NCBI RefSeq assembly: GCF_036569345.1
Contig: NZ_DATCQT010000090.1
Coordinates: forward strand, 6,417 to 70,416
Direction of reading: 5' to 3'
DNA length: 64,000 nucleotides
Source: Clostridium_AD sp036569345
Lineage (GTDB): Bacteria; Bacillota; Clostridia; Clostridiales; Clostridiaceae
The notes below the pieces were generated by a model. That model saw only the letters and a list, made by a program, of their open reading frames with translations. It ran no database searches and was not told the DNA's origin. Positions 9,545 through 17,497 of the stretch are shown here, piece after piece. The position numbers and the translations under genes were made by a program. Within the stretch, counting starts at the first letter, position 1. The number at the start of each line of letters is the position of its first letter.

Positions 9545-10603
9545 TTAGATTACTGACTTAACTACAACATTATGGGACTTTAGCAAATCTATTTCATAAA
9601 ATTTTATTGGTTTCCTACTTTCATTATCATAAAGAACTCTTATTACAGGTCTATCAGGAAAATTTTTATTTTGCTTAATTACATATCCCTCAACACCGTT
9701 TGATAATTTTAAACAAACGCCTAATGGGAATACTGAAAATGTTTTTTTGAAACTTTTAACTACTTCTTCATCAAAATAATTTCCAGAGCCTGATAAAATT
9801 AACTCATAGGCATCGCTAGGATTAAATTTTTCTCTATAACATCTATCATTACTTACTGAATCATAAACGTCACAAACAGCAATTATTTTTGCAAACTTAG
9901 AAATTTGATTTTTAATAAGCCCATAAGGATACCCACTACCATCAACTCTTTCATGGTGATGTTCCACTGATTCTAAAACTTCCAGTGGAATTGAAAAATT
10001 TTTTTCTAACAATTGCCTTCCATATATAGGATGTTTTTTAATTTCTTCAAATTCTAAACTAGTTAATCCACTTGGTTTGCTTATGATACCTTTATCAATT
10101 TTAGTTTTACCTATATCATGAAGGATAGCACCAACGCTTAGTTGCTTCAATTCTTTTTCTGAAAAATCCATTGAAATTCCTAAAAAAATCGCCATAATTC
10201 CAGTATCTATAGAGTGAAGGTACGTATAGTTATCATGGGTTTGAATATCGTATAAACTTTTATTTACATCACCGAGTTCTATAACATAATTAACTAGGTC
10301 TGTAACAACTGATAAGGAATTTTGGGTCTCTTTTTTATTTCCTCCAGTTACATTTTTCATAATTTTAGACATATTCTGAATGGTTATCGCTTTTAAATCA
10401 CATAATTTTTCGTCTTCTATTGATATATCATCCAGCCTAGAATCCTCTACATATACATAAAAAACCCCTAACTTTTTAAGCCTTTTGATATATACTTCAC
10501 TTAACTTAACCCCTGTTCTTAGCAATATGCTTCCATCATTTGAAAATATATTTTTTCCTATAATTTCATCAACCTTTACTCTATCAATAAATTCAAGTCT
10601 CAT
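9545..10603 (-). CDS. HD-GYP domain protein, probable c-di-GMP phosphodiesterase
   Basis: A 352-residue protein. The N-terminus (1-100) is a DUF3391-like or helical region. The HD-GYP domain spans about 120-300 and shows HSIDTG, HDIGKTKID, HHERVDGSGYPYGL and CDVYDSVSNDR. HD-GYP enzymes hydrolyse cyclic di-GMP through bound metals. A C-terminal tail of about 55 residues resembles a small beta domain (GVCLKLSNGVEGYVIKQN). The start at 10603 is preferred because AGAGGTG lies eight bases upstream; the longer frame to 10630 is less likely. The window also contains a c-di-GMP-II riboswitch near 32.1 kb, so the signal is used here. Confidence 0.85.
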   Translation of the reverse strand: MRLEFIDRVKVDEIIGKNIFSNDGSILLRTGVKLSEVYIKRLKKLGVFYVYVEDSRLDDISIEDEKLCDLKAITIQNMSKIMKNVTGGNKKETQNSLSVVTDLVNYVIELGDVNKSLYDIQTHDNYTYLHSIDTGIMAIFLGISMDFSEKELKQLSVGAILHDIGKTKIDKGIISKPSGLTSLEFEEIKKHPIYGRQLLEKNFSIPLEVLESVEHHHERVDGSGYPYGLIKNQISKFAKIIAVCDVYDSVSNDRCYREKFNPSDAYELILSGSGNYFDEEVVKSFKKTFSVFPLGVCLKLSNGVEGYVIKQNKNFPDRPVIRVLYDNESRKPIKFYEIDLLKSHNVVVKSVI

Positions 10604-10668
10604 ACGATACGCACCTCTAATCTTTTTCATTAGTTAATTATTTTTTATATATTTAAAATTTTGAATAT

Positions 10669-11067
10669 CTATTTATATTCTTCTTCTTTTTCCTTAATCT
10701 TTATAAAAACTTCTTTGAGTTCTTGTTTTATTAATTCACATATTTCAATTATAGCTTCGCGAACAACTGTGTGTTCTTCAGAATAGTTGAACTTAACCAG
10801 CCATGTTGGATTATATTCATCATCTACGGCTTCAATAATATAACCCTTAGACCTAAAAGGTTCTTCATTAAAATAATCATAAATTGCTGTATATTGCCAC
10901 TCCAAAACATCCACTTGAGTATCAAAAGTCAAGTTGATTAATTCTCCGAAGTAATTTAATTTTGTAACAAATTCTGCACCTTGGGAGGCTTCATAACTTC
11001 CAAGTTCGCGAACAAATTGCTTAGTATCTTTATCTATTTCCATTAGTACCAATGAAGAAAATTGCAT
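10669..11067 (-). CDS. Conserved clostridial hypothetical protein (132 aa)
   Basis: A soluble acidic protein of 132 residues with no signal or membrane segment (MQFSSLVLMEIDKDTKQFVR...). It looks like a mixed alpha/beta domain with a lysine/glutamate-rich C-terminal helix. I associate this type with a small clostridial DUF family (possibly DUF6762) but cannot confirm it from memory. AAAGGATGG precedes the ATG. It follows the fur-like gene closely (15 bp), so the two probably form a transcript. Confidence 0.6.
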   Translation of the reverse strand: MQFSSLVLMEIDKDTKQFVRELGSYEASQGAEFVTKLNYFGELINLTFDTQVDVLEWQYTAIYDYFNEEPFRSKGYIIEAVDDEYNPTWLVKFNYSEEHTVVREAIIEICELIKQELKEVFIKIKEKEEEYK

Positions 11068-11081
11068 AAAACCATCCTTTC

Positions 11082-11525
11082 TTATTCTTTAAATTCTTTA
11101 AAGATTTTAACCTCTTTAAAGTCTTTACATTCCCTGCAAACGCCTTTTAAAATAACATGACTTTCAGTAAGCGTTATTCCGGTCTTTGCTTTTATTTGTT
11201 CTTCTATTTGTGGTATTGGGCAGTCAATAACCATTCTCTTATGACATAAATCACACTCAATTATATGTTTGTGAGCATTATTATTTATAGTATAGTTATA
11301 CATATTATTACCCAAATCAAATTTATTTAAAATGTTTTTATTCTCTAGCAAATCTAGGGTTCTGTATACCGTTGACAAATCTATTTTTATGTCATCTTTT
11401 TCAAGTAATTCATATATGAGATTTGCGTTTATAGCTTCACTACTACGAAGTATAATCTCTAGAATGCTTTTTCTTGCTTTAGTAATCCTAATATTATTCT
11501 CTTTTAAATATGAAATTACATTCAT
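11082..11525 (-). CDS. Fur family metal- or peroxide-responsive repressor
   Basis: A 147-residue Fur/PerR/Zur-family regulator. The N-terminal winged helix covers 1-85 (SYLKENNIRITKARKSILEI, DLSTVYRTLDLLE) and the dimerisation domain 86-147. A structural zinc site is seen as CDLC and CREC, and HKHIIECD provides the regulatory metal ligands. Family members repress uptake or stress genes when bound to metal. Sequence alone does not separate Fur, PerR and Zur. Its stop is 15 bp before the 132-residue gene, and pepD lies just upstream. Confidence 0.85.
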   Translation of the reverse strand: MNVISYLKENNIRITKARKSILEIILRSSEAINANLIYELLEKDDIKIDLSTVYRTLDLLENKNILNKFDLGNNMYNYTINNNAHKHIIECDLCHKRMVIDCPIPQIEEQIKAKTGITLTESHVILKGVCRECKDFKEVKIFKEFKE

Positions 11526-11543
11526 CTACATCACCCTATTACA

Positions 11544-13004
11544 TTATTTTATTTCCTTTAAAATTGCTATTAAGTAATCCCACATTCTATCTGTTGATGA
11601 AATACTTAGGTGTTCACCTGGTGTATGCACATCATAAATATTAGGTCCAAAAGATATTTGATCTAGATTACCTCCAAATTTTTCACTAAATAATCCACAC
11701 TCAAGACCTGCATGTATAGCTGCTATTTCAGGTTTCTTACCGTATAAATTATTATATACTTTTTCAAGTACAGTTCTTATCTTAGAATCCGGATTGTATT
11801 GCCACTCTGGGTATTCAGATTCAAATTCAATAGTTGCTCCTACCATTTCTGCAAGTACTATAGTTTCATCAGCTATTGCTTTCTTTAAAGTTTTTACACT
11901 ACTTCTTATAGCAGAGTCAAATTCTAAAAATTCATCACTAGTAATAAGAACTCCAATGTTAGTTGAACTTTGCACTAATCCACTAATAGCAGTGCTCATG
12001 CTTTTAACTCCATTTGGAATAAGGAAAAGTATTTGAAGAGCTTTTGTAGCTGTGTCCTGTGAAAAGATTTTATCTACCTTATTTTTCATTATTTCCATTG
12101 TTAAATCCACATTTGGATCAATTGTATTTAGCTCATTTTTAAGTGTAGCATTCCACTGTTTCACTTTTTCTATAACTATAGCTTTATCGTTTTCTCTAAA
12201 CAATATAACAGCATCAGCATCACGAGGAATCGCATTGTTTTTAGCTCCACCGTTTATAGAATTTATTTTGAAATCTATAACTGATTTTAAATCCATTAAA
12301 AAGCGTCCCATAATCTTGTTAGCGTTTCCTCTCTCTTTGTTAATTTCCATTCCAGAGTGACCGCCTTTTAAACCTCTTAGTTTTACTTCACAGCATAAAA
12401 AGCTTTTATCTGTTTCTTCCCAAATTATTGGAAGCTTTATCTTCTCGCGTACGCCACCCGCGCAACTTACTAAAAGTTTTCCTTCTTCTTCTGAATCTAT
12501 ATTTATTAATATTCTTCCATCTAAATTCTTAGGATCTAATGCCTGAGCTCCACCCATACCCGTTTCTTCCTCGGTAGTTACTAATAACTCCATTGGGGGA
12601 TGAGGAATGTCAGTAGATGCCAAAATAGCAAGACCAAAGGCAACTGCAATACCATCATCGCCGCCGAGTGTTGTTCCATTAGCTCTTAAAAAATCACCTT
12701 CTACAATAAATTCAATTGGGTCCTTTAAAAAATCATGTTTAGAATCTATGTTTTTTTCACAAACCATATCCATGTGACCTTGAATTATTATATTTGGAGC
12801 ATTCTCGTATCCAATAGTTCCTGGCTTTTTAATTATAATATTTAAAGATGGGTCTTGGATAACTTTTAAATTATGTTCTTTTGCAAAGTTTACAAGAAAG
12901 TCGCTAACACCTTTCTCATTTCCAGAACCTCTTGGAACCTTGTTCATCTCTTTAAAATATTCAAATGCCTTAAATGAATTTAAACCTTTTAATTTTTCTA
13001 ACAT
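11544..13004 (-). CDS. pepD: Cytosolic non-specific dipeptidase (aminoacyl-histidine dipeptidase, M20)
   Basis: A 486-residue M20-family zinc dipeptidase. Metal-site motifs are IIQGHMDMVCEK, GGDDGIAVA, TTEEETGMGGA, NIDSEEEG and the C-terminal AIHAGLECGLF. It hydrolyses dipeptides, classically Xaa-His and others, in the cytosol. The length fits the PepD family. The start at 13004 has AAAGGATG at good spacing; the ATG at 13013 lies almost on the ribosome site. It lies in a run of minus-strand genes upstream of the fur-like gene. Confidence 0.9.
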   Translation of the reverse strand: MLEKLKGLNSFKAFEYFKEMNKVPRGSGNEKGVSDFLVNFAKEHNLKVIQDPSLNIIIKKPGTIGYENAPNIIIQGHMDMVCEKNIDSKHDFLKDPIEFIVEGDFLRANGTTLGGDDGIAVAFGLAILASTDIPHPPMELLVTTEEETGMGGAQALDPKNLDGRILINIDSEEEGKLLVSCAGGVREKIKLPIIWEETDKSFLCCEVKLRGLKGGHSGMEINKERGNANKIMGRFLMDLKSVIDFKINSINGGAKNNAIPRDADAVILFRENDKAIVIEKVKQWNATLKNELNTIDPNVDLTMEIMKNKVDKIFSQDTATKALQILFLIPNGVKSMSTAISGLVQSSTNIGVLITSDEFLEFDSAIRSSVKTLKKAIADETIVLAEMVGATIEFESEYPEWQYNPDSKIRTVLEKVYNNLYGKKPEIAAIHAGLECGLFSEKFGGNLDQISFGPNIYDVHTPGEHLSISSTDRMWDYLIAILKEIK

Positions 13005-13021
13005 ATTTATCATCCTTTCTT

Positions 13022-13582
13022 TTAAAAAAACATCATCTTCAGTCCAAAAAATATTAAGATTATTCCTCCAATGTAGTCTGCATATTTACTTATAACCTCT
13101 ATTTTTTTCAAATACTTAGAAATTATAAATGCCATTGTCACCATCACTAGAGTTACTACCCCAATAAATAATGTATCTTTTAATAATATAACCTTTGTTA
13201 TACTATTTAATACCGTAAATCCTACAACCATAGCATCTATACTTACTGATATTCCTAAAATAAAATACATTTTAGGTTTAAGTAATGGACACTTTCCCTT
13301 GTTTTCAAAACCTTCTTTAATCATAACCACTCCAACTATGGATATAATCACGCCACCAATTATGGTTGGCATTGAAGCTACATATGTATTAAAAAGAAAC
13401 CCGACATAAGCCCCTATATACGATAACAAAAATTGAAAAAATGCAAAAGAAATAATAAAACAAACCTTATTTTTAAATCTAGTTTTACTATTTAAACCTA
13501 TACACAAAGCTACTCCAAAAGCATCTAAAGATAGCGCTAATGCTATTATAAATAATGGGTATATTTCCATAAATGCACACAT
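13022..13582 (-). CDS. MntP/YtaF-like manganese efflux membrane protein
   Basis: A 186-residue polytopic membrane protein with six predicted helices. It carries the family signature twice: ALALSLDAFGVALCIGL near the N-terminus and GISVSIDAMVVGF in the middle. MntP exports manganese; the related YtaF is a sporulation-associated membrane protein, so the exact subgroup is open. GGAGGGGG lies close to the ATG at 13582, while a second ATG at 13570 is too distant from it, so the start is uncertain by four residues. It lies just upstream of pepD in the same direction. Confidence 0.75.
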   Translation of the reverse strand: MCAFMEIYPLFIIALALSLDAFGVALCIGLNSKTRFKNKVCFIISFAFFQFLLSYIGAYVGFLFNTYVASMPTIIGGVIISIVGVVMIKEGFENKGKCPLLKPKMYFILGISVSIDAMVVGFTVLNSITKVILLKDTLFIGVVTLVMVTMAFIISKYLKKIEVISKYADYIGGIILIFFGLKMMFF

Positions 13583-13815
13583 CCCCCTCCATAATATGCT
13601 GAAATATTTTAATCTATTTCATTTATTACTATTCATATTATTAGAATTTATGTGTATAACTTTCCAACTACCATTATCAATTATTCAGCCTTTCTTGTCA
13701 ACTATGCTTTACCACTTTGCTAGCTTTTTCTAAAATTTATTTAATTAATTATTTCTTGTATATGTCTGCTTTTATAGACTATAATATAAATGAAATTATA
13801 CAAGGAGGTGTTGTG

Positions 13816-14760
13816 ATGCTTTCAATATATAGCAGTACTGAAACCAATCAGTTATCACGACTGGAAAATATAGAACCAGGTTGTTGGATTAACCTGATAG
13901 ATCCATCAGATGAAGAATTAATATTTGTATCCAAAAATACTAATGCACCTATGGATTTTTTAAGAGCTGCTTTGGATGAAGAAGAAACCTCTCGTATTGA
14001 TATAGAAGATTGTACATTAATTATTCTAGATATTCCCTTTACAGATATGGATGATAATTCTTTAACCTACGACACTTACCCTATAGCTATGATCTACACT
14101 GAAACAGTAATAATCACAGTTTGTTTGAAGAACTGCAAAATGTTATTAGATTTTGCTGAAGGAAAAATCGGCTCCTTTTATACCTATAAGCGTTCAAGGT
14201 TCATGCTCCAAATTTTATATAGAATAGCAAAGTATTATCTAATATACCTAAGACAAATTGATAAAAAAAGTTCCATAGTTGAGAAACAACTACATAAAAC
14301 CTTGAGAAATAAAGAGCTTCTTCAATTATTAGCATTGGAAAAATCTCTTGTATATTTTTCTACCTCTTTAAAAGGAAATGAAATTACTCTAGAGAAAATG
14401 CTTAAACTTGAAATTCTTGATAAATATGATGATGATCAAGATGTACTCGAGGATGTTATTGTTGAAAACAGACAAGCTATAGAAATGTGTACTATTTATA
14501 GTAACGTTTTAAAAGGAACCATGGCTGCCTATGCTTCAGTTATATCAAATAAACTAAATGTAGTAATGAAGTTTTTGGCTGCTATTACTATAGTTATGGC
14601 TATACCTAATATGATTTCTGGACTATTTGGTATGAATGTAACTGGAATACCCTTCGGTGTTACTGATGTAGGCTTAGGTTTTTGGTATGTTGTTGCATTC
14701 ATTGGACTACTAGTTATAATTGTAATTTATTTCTTAAATAAGAAAGATATGTTTAAATAA
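13816..14760 (+). CDS. corA: CorA family magnesium (divalent cation) channel
   Basis: A 314-residue channel subunit from the ATG at 13816, chosen because AAGGAGGTG lies just upstream; a frame extends farther 5' to 13717 without a ribosome site. The large N-terminal cytosolic domain (about 1-245) is followed by two transmembrane helices at about 250-275 and 285-308. The pore signature GMNVTGIPF sits between them. CorA pentamers move magnesium into the cell. An ECF-like promoter for the next gene begins two bases after its stop. Confidence 0.9.
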   Translation: MLSIYSSTETNQLSRLENIEPGCWINLIDPSDEELIFVSKNTNAPMDFLRAALDEEETSRIDIEDCTLIILDIPFTDMDDNSLTYDTYPIAMIYTETVIITVCLKNCKMLLDFAEGKIGSFYTYKRSRFMLQILYRIAKYYLIYLRQIDKKSSIVEKQLHKTLRNKELLQLLALEKSLVYFSTSLKGNEITLEKMLKLEILDKYDDDQDVLEDVIVENRQAIEMCTIYSNVLKGTMAAYASVISNKLNVVMKFLAAITIVMAIPNMISGLFGMNVTGIPFGVTDVGLGFWYVVAFIGLLVIIVIYFLNKKDMFK

Positions 14761-14761
14761 T

Positions 14762-14790
14762 TGAAACTAAATCACTAACCTAATCGTAAT
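14762..14790 (+). promoter_or_regulatory. ECF-like promoter upstream of the small surface-domain gene
   Basis: TGAAAC (14762-14767), a 17-base spacer and CGTAAT (14785-14790) match the extracytoplasmic-function sigma pattern (TGAAAC, about 16-17 bp, CGT). ATATAAG and AAAA follow, as at the sister sites. The element sits about 80 bases before the ATG at 14872. It is a less perfect relative of the TGCAAC sites at 17.35, 19.97, 24.78 and 27.19 kb. Confidence 0.55.
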
Positions 14791-14871
14791 ACATATAAGC
14801 GATAAAATTATATTATTTAGAACCACTATATATATGGAGTTAAACTTTTAAATAAAAGGGGGAATAAACTT

Positions 14872-15252
14872 ATGAAAAGAAGAAAGATTTTTTATGTTAC
14901 ATTATTTATAGCAGCTTTTTCTACTATATCTGGAGTGATAACTTATGCAGCTGGAGTGGCTATGCCCGGCGGTACTGTAGTTATTGGTACTAAAGCCTAT
15001 GATATTACCTATGCTAATGATTCTAAAAATGAATCTGAAATTACCGCAGCGCTGCTTGCTGGTGGTGAAATTTATGTTAAAGATTTTGGATCAAGCTGGG
15101 TTGACAATAGTACCTCGGCAATTATAAATGCTAACATACTTCCTAGTGTAACTTATAAAAGTGCAACTGGTATTATAAGCACATATTCAGCTGGAGATGC
15201 AGGTAATAGTACACCCGTAACTGATGAATTTAAAATACTTAGCATAGAGTAA
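14872..15252 (+). CDS. Secreted protein made only of the shared N-terminal surface domain
   Basis: A 126-residue exported protein. Residues 1-25 are a signal peptide (charged MKRRK, hydrophobic core, Ala-Ala-Gly near the cut). About 90 residues of the family domain follow, with GGTVVIGTKAYDITYAND, EIYVKDF, W(V)DN and LPSVTYK. Five larger proteins between 17.5 and 27.1 kb carry the same domain joined to other modules; this is the minimal version, and the only one on the plus strand. GGGGG precedes the ATG. No known family name comes to mind. A role in binding the cell surface or partner proteins is inference. Confidence 0.75.
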   Translation: MKRRKIFYVTLFIAAFSTISGVITYAAGVAMPGGTVVIGTKAYDITYANDSKNESEITAALLAGGEIYVKDFGSSWVDNSTSAIINANILPSVTYKSATGIISTYSAGDAGNSTPVTDEFKILSIE

Positions 15253-15296
15253 TTTATTATAAAATGATTAGCTTTTTATAAATTATAAAGGTAAAT

Positions 15297-15340
15297 AGAA
15301 GGGGTGAGATAGTCTAAGCTATCTCACCCCTTCTATTTTT
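15297..15340. terminator. Bidirectional rho-independent terminator
   Basis: AGAAGGGGTGAGATAG and CTATCTCACCCCTTCT form a perfect 16-bp stem with a short loop. It separates the convergent surface-domain gene and the 131-residue gene, with a T tract on the plus strand and A/T-rich sequence on the other. Confidence 0.9.
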
Positions 15341-15347
15341 AAAAGTC

Positions 15348-15743
15348 TTAATTTTTCTTAACTGCTTCTCCCTTTTGTAAACTCAAATCTACTGAATATG
15401 CCACTTTATCATCTGCTTTTAGAAGTTTAACCGCTACCTTATCCTTTTCTTTTCTAGCTGGATAAGCTGTAGTAGGTTTACCTATTACTGTTTTTGGTGA
15501 AACAGCCTTTCCTTCATAAAATATCTGGTATTTTACAGCACCCTTATACTGTTTTTTTCCTTCTACTGAAAGAGTTACATTTACTACAGAACTAAAAGCA
15601 GCTTTTCTTACTGTAGCAGTAATTGGTGCACTAGCCTGAGCTTTATTGGGTTTATTATTTATATAAAACACACTAGCAATTGCTATGACAATTATTATAA
15701 TAGCCAATATACCAATCACTTTTTTATTAATATTTTTTTTCAT
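15348..15743 (-). CDS. Membrane-anchored protein with the shared C-terminal beta domain (131 aa)
   Basis: A 131-residue protein with a basic N-terminus and one hydrophobic segment (residues 10-28), then an exported domain (ITATVRKAAFSSVVNVTLSV, VKYQIFYEGKAVSPKTVIG, PTTAYPARK). This domain recurs in the gene upstream (196 aa) and at the C-terminus of the 280-residue protein near 25 kb. In all three there is an YQ(I/F)F motif, a 'G-K-A-(V/I)-S' turn, a proline segment near T-x-(I/A)-(F/Y)-P and a final beta strand. It is the last gene of a three-gene operon behind a SLAP-type gene. Function unknown; cell-envelope location is inferred. Confidence 0.6.
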   Translation of the reverse strand: MKKNINKKVIGILAIIIIVIAIASVFYINNKPNKAQASAPITATVRKAAFSSVVNVTLSVEGKKQYKGAVKYQIFYEGKAVSPKTVIGKPTTAYPARKEKDKVAVKLLKADDKVAYSVDLSLQKGEAVKKN

Positions 15744-15783
15744 ATGTTAATTCACTCCTATTATCGATTATTTATTTACTTTA

Positions 15784-16374
15784 CTATTTAGAGTTTAAAA
15801 CTGTACTTAATTTTTTAATGACTTTCTTATTAACATCCATTAGATTTATTGTAACTCCTGTTCCAGCTTCTTGCGATGGAAAAATATTTGTTTGGATTTT
15901 TGTAATGGCTTCCATCTTAGATATTGCTTTATTTCCCAGGAAAAACTGATAATATTTATAACTACTATCAAATTTACTATTATCAATAGAAATGTCTGCT
16001 ATGGATCCAAAATTTGCAGCTTTAACAAATACCGTAATACCTACTTTAGCACTTTCGACTTTTGCTTGTTCTGCTGCCTTTACTTGCTCAGCAGTAACTT
16101 TATCACCAGTACTTGTTTTATCATTCACTGATCCAGTTGTCCCTGTTGTACCAGCCGTAGAAGTTGTACCTTTTGCGCCAGTTGCATCAGTTGTTGAATT
16201 TCCTTTTGCTGTTGTTCCACCGTTCTTATCTAATCCTTCGGTCTTAATAGCGTTTTTAGTTTTATTATTTGCGTTTATCTTATCATTCTGATTTTTGTTA
16301 ATAAGTAGAAATCCAGCTATTATTACCACAATTACTACTAATGAAATTGCTATTTTTTTATAGTTTTTTTTCAT
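15784..16374 (-). CDS. Membrane-anchored protein with Thr/Gly-rich linker and shared beta domain
   Basis: A 196-residue protein with an N-terminal membrane segment (8-24). A low-complexity Thr/Gly/Ala linker at about 50-95 (GTTSTAGTTGTTG) is typical of surface proteins crossing the wall. The C-terminal domain of about 85 residues (ITVFVKAANFGSIADIS, YYQFFLGNKAISKMEAI, TNIFPSQE) is shared with the 131-residue neighbour and the 280-residue protein at 25 kb. AAGGAGG precedes the ATG. It is 14 bp downstream of the SLAP-type gene. The domain is not one I can name. Confidence 0.65.
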   Translation of the reverse strand: MKKNYKKIAISLVVIVVIIAGFLLINKNQNDKINANNKTKNAIKTEGLDKNGGTTAKGNSTTDATGAKGTTSTAGTTGTTGSVNDKTSTGDKVTAEQVKAAEQAKVESAKVGITVFVKAANFGSIADISIDNSKFDSSYKYYQFFLGNKAISKMEAITKIQTNIFPSQEAGTGVTINLMDVNKKVIKKLSTVLNSK

Positions 16375-16388
16375 TTGTTTTCCTCCTT

Positions 16389-17237
16389 TTACTCTGATTT
16401 AAAATATACTTTGCAGTTGCTTATATCAAAATCTTTATTAACAATATAATCTTCTGTTATAGTAAAATCATAAATTTTAGCTTTATGAGGATTTACATTT
16501 ACATTTTCAATATTAAAGATGCCTTTAGCCACTACTTCCCCTGAATCATCCTTAACTATAATTGGTAATCTTTCTAATTTTACGACTTTGTCACAACCAT
16601 TACGGATTAGAAAAACTATAGAAATAGAATTATTTAAACACTTTAATACTTTAAATACCTCAATATTCACATCTCCAGCTTTTATTAAAGGTAATTCATT
16701 TAAAAATTTTGTAAAAGTACCTTCTAATTCATGGTGAACATCACCAGGAAATCCCTCAAATTGAACCTGTACAGTATTTATAGCACTAATAGATTTTTCA
16801 AATTTTATTTTCCAATCATCCTTTGAAATTGAATCAACAAATAAGCTAGTCTTATCAAAATAAACTTTATATGGTCTTGCAGAAAAAGGAGGTAATATAC
16901 CAAAATCGTTCATGTCCATAACTTGTTTTGCAAGTATATCTCCATTATTGTTTACAATTACTAGTGGCACTTTGTCAAAATTAATCTGTTTTGACAATCC
17001 ATTTCTTAAATAAACACTAACCTCAATTTTATTTTCTATTTCAAAGGTGTATATACCATTGATAGATACTTGTCCTTCTTCCATAGGTGGTAGTGTATCT
17101 AATTCTTCTCTTAAAAATTCCTTTTGATAATCTGACATAACCCCTTTATCATAATCATTAAGATACAGCTTTATATTTAGCGCCTTTTTTTCTTTTGTCG
17201 TTACATTATTGCTTGCTATTAAATTATTACTTGTCAT
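16389..17237 (-). CDS. SLAP-like two-repeat protein
   Basis: A 282-residue protein with two copies of a roughly 125-residue beta domain. Repeat one shows LPPMEEGQVSINGIYTFEIE, IEVSVYLRNGLSKQINF and PLVIVNNNGDILAKQ. Repeat two shows LPLIKAGDVNIEVFKVL, SIVFLIRNGCDKVVKLE and PIIVKDDSGEVVAK. This is the pattern of clostridial SLAP (S-layer-associated) repeats. No signal peptide is seen, so it may be cytoplasmic or exported otherwise. An ECF-like promoter lies about 115 bp upstream, and two membrane-anchored genes follow closely. The link to the S-layer is by family resemblance only. Confidence 0.6.
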   Translation of the reverse strand: MTSNNLIASNNVTTKEKKALNIKLYLNDYDKGVMSDYQKEFLREELDTLPPMEEGQVSINGIYTFEIENKIEVSVYLRNGLSKQINFDKVPLVIVNNNGDILAKQVMDMNDFGILPPFSARPYKVYFDKTSLFVDSISKDDWKIKFEKSISAINTVQVQFEGFPGDVHHELEGTFTKFLNELPLIKAGDVNIEVFKVLKCLNNSISIVFLIRNGCDKVVKLERLPIIVKDDSGEVVAKGIFNIENVNVNPHKAKIYDFTITEDYIVNKDFDISNCKVYFKSE

Positions 17238-17350
17238 ATTTAATTCCCCCTAATAGGTCCATATATCTCATTATTTATTATAATTACTACTAATTATACC
17301 ATATAATTCTTAAACAAATAATTAACTTTAATTTTATTCGTCCACAGTAA

Positions 17351-17378
17351 ATTACGCTAAACCTAACAAATAGTTGCA
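17351..17378 (-). promoter_or_regulatory. ECF-like promoter of the SLAP-type operon
   Basis: On the minus strand TGCAAC (17373-17378) is followed after 16 bases by CGTAAT (17351-17356), with the same -35 and nearly the same -10 as the sites before the 19.8, 24.7 and 27.1 kb genes. It lies about 115 bases upstream of the ATG at 17237. Confidence 0.55.
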
Positions 17379-17447
17379 CTTCATTTTTGAGATAATAAAA
17401 TAATTTATTATATTTTTATTTGGTAATCATTTCTCATTCAAAAAATT

Positions 17448-17488
17448 AAGTAGCCTGAAACAGTTCTTTACTCCGTTTCAGGCTGCTT
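17448..17488. terminator. Rho-independent terminator
   Basis: AAGTAGCCTGAAAC and GTTTCAGGCTGCTT form a 14-bp stem, with a T run on the minus strand. It ends the 778-residue surface gene ten bases after its stop. The same GCCTGAAAC stem recurs at 20.1 kb. Confidence 0.85.
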
Positions 17489-17497
17489 GGCCTTATT

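Noticed and set aside
13717..13815. N-terminal extension of CorA from 13717
   Set aside because: The strong AAGGAGGTG lies directly before the ATG at 13816 and the extension has no ribosome site.
15992..16291. 99-codon plus-strand frame rich in Val/Ala/Pro opposite the Thr/Gly linker gene
   Set aside because: Low complexity comes from the complement of the repetitive linker; the minus-strand gene has a signal anchor and a ribosome site.
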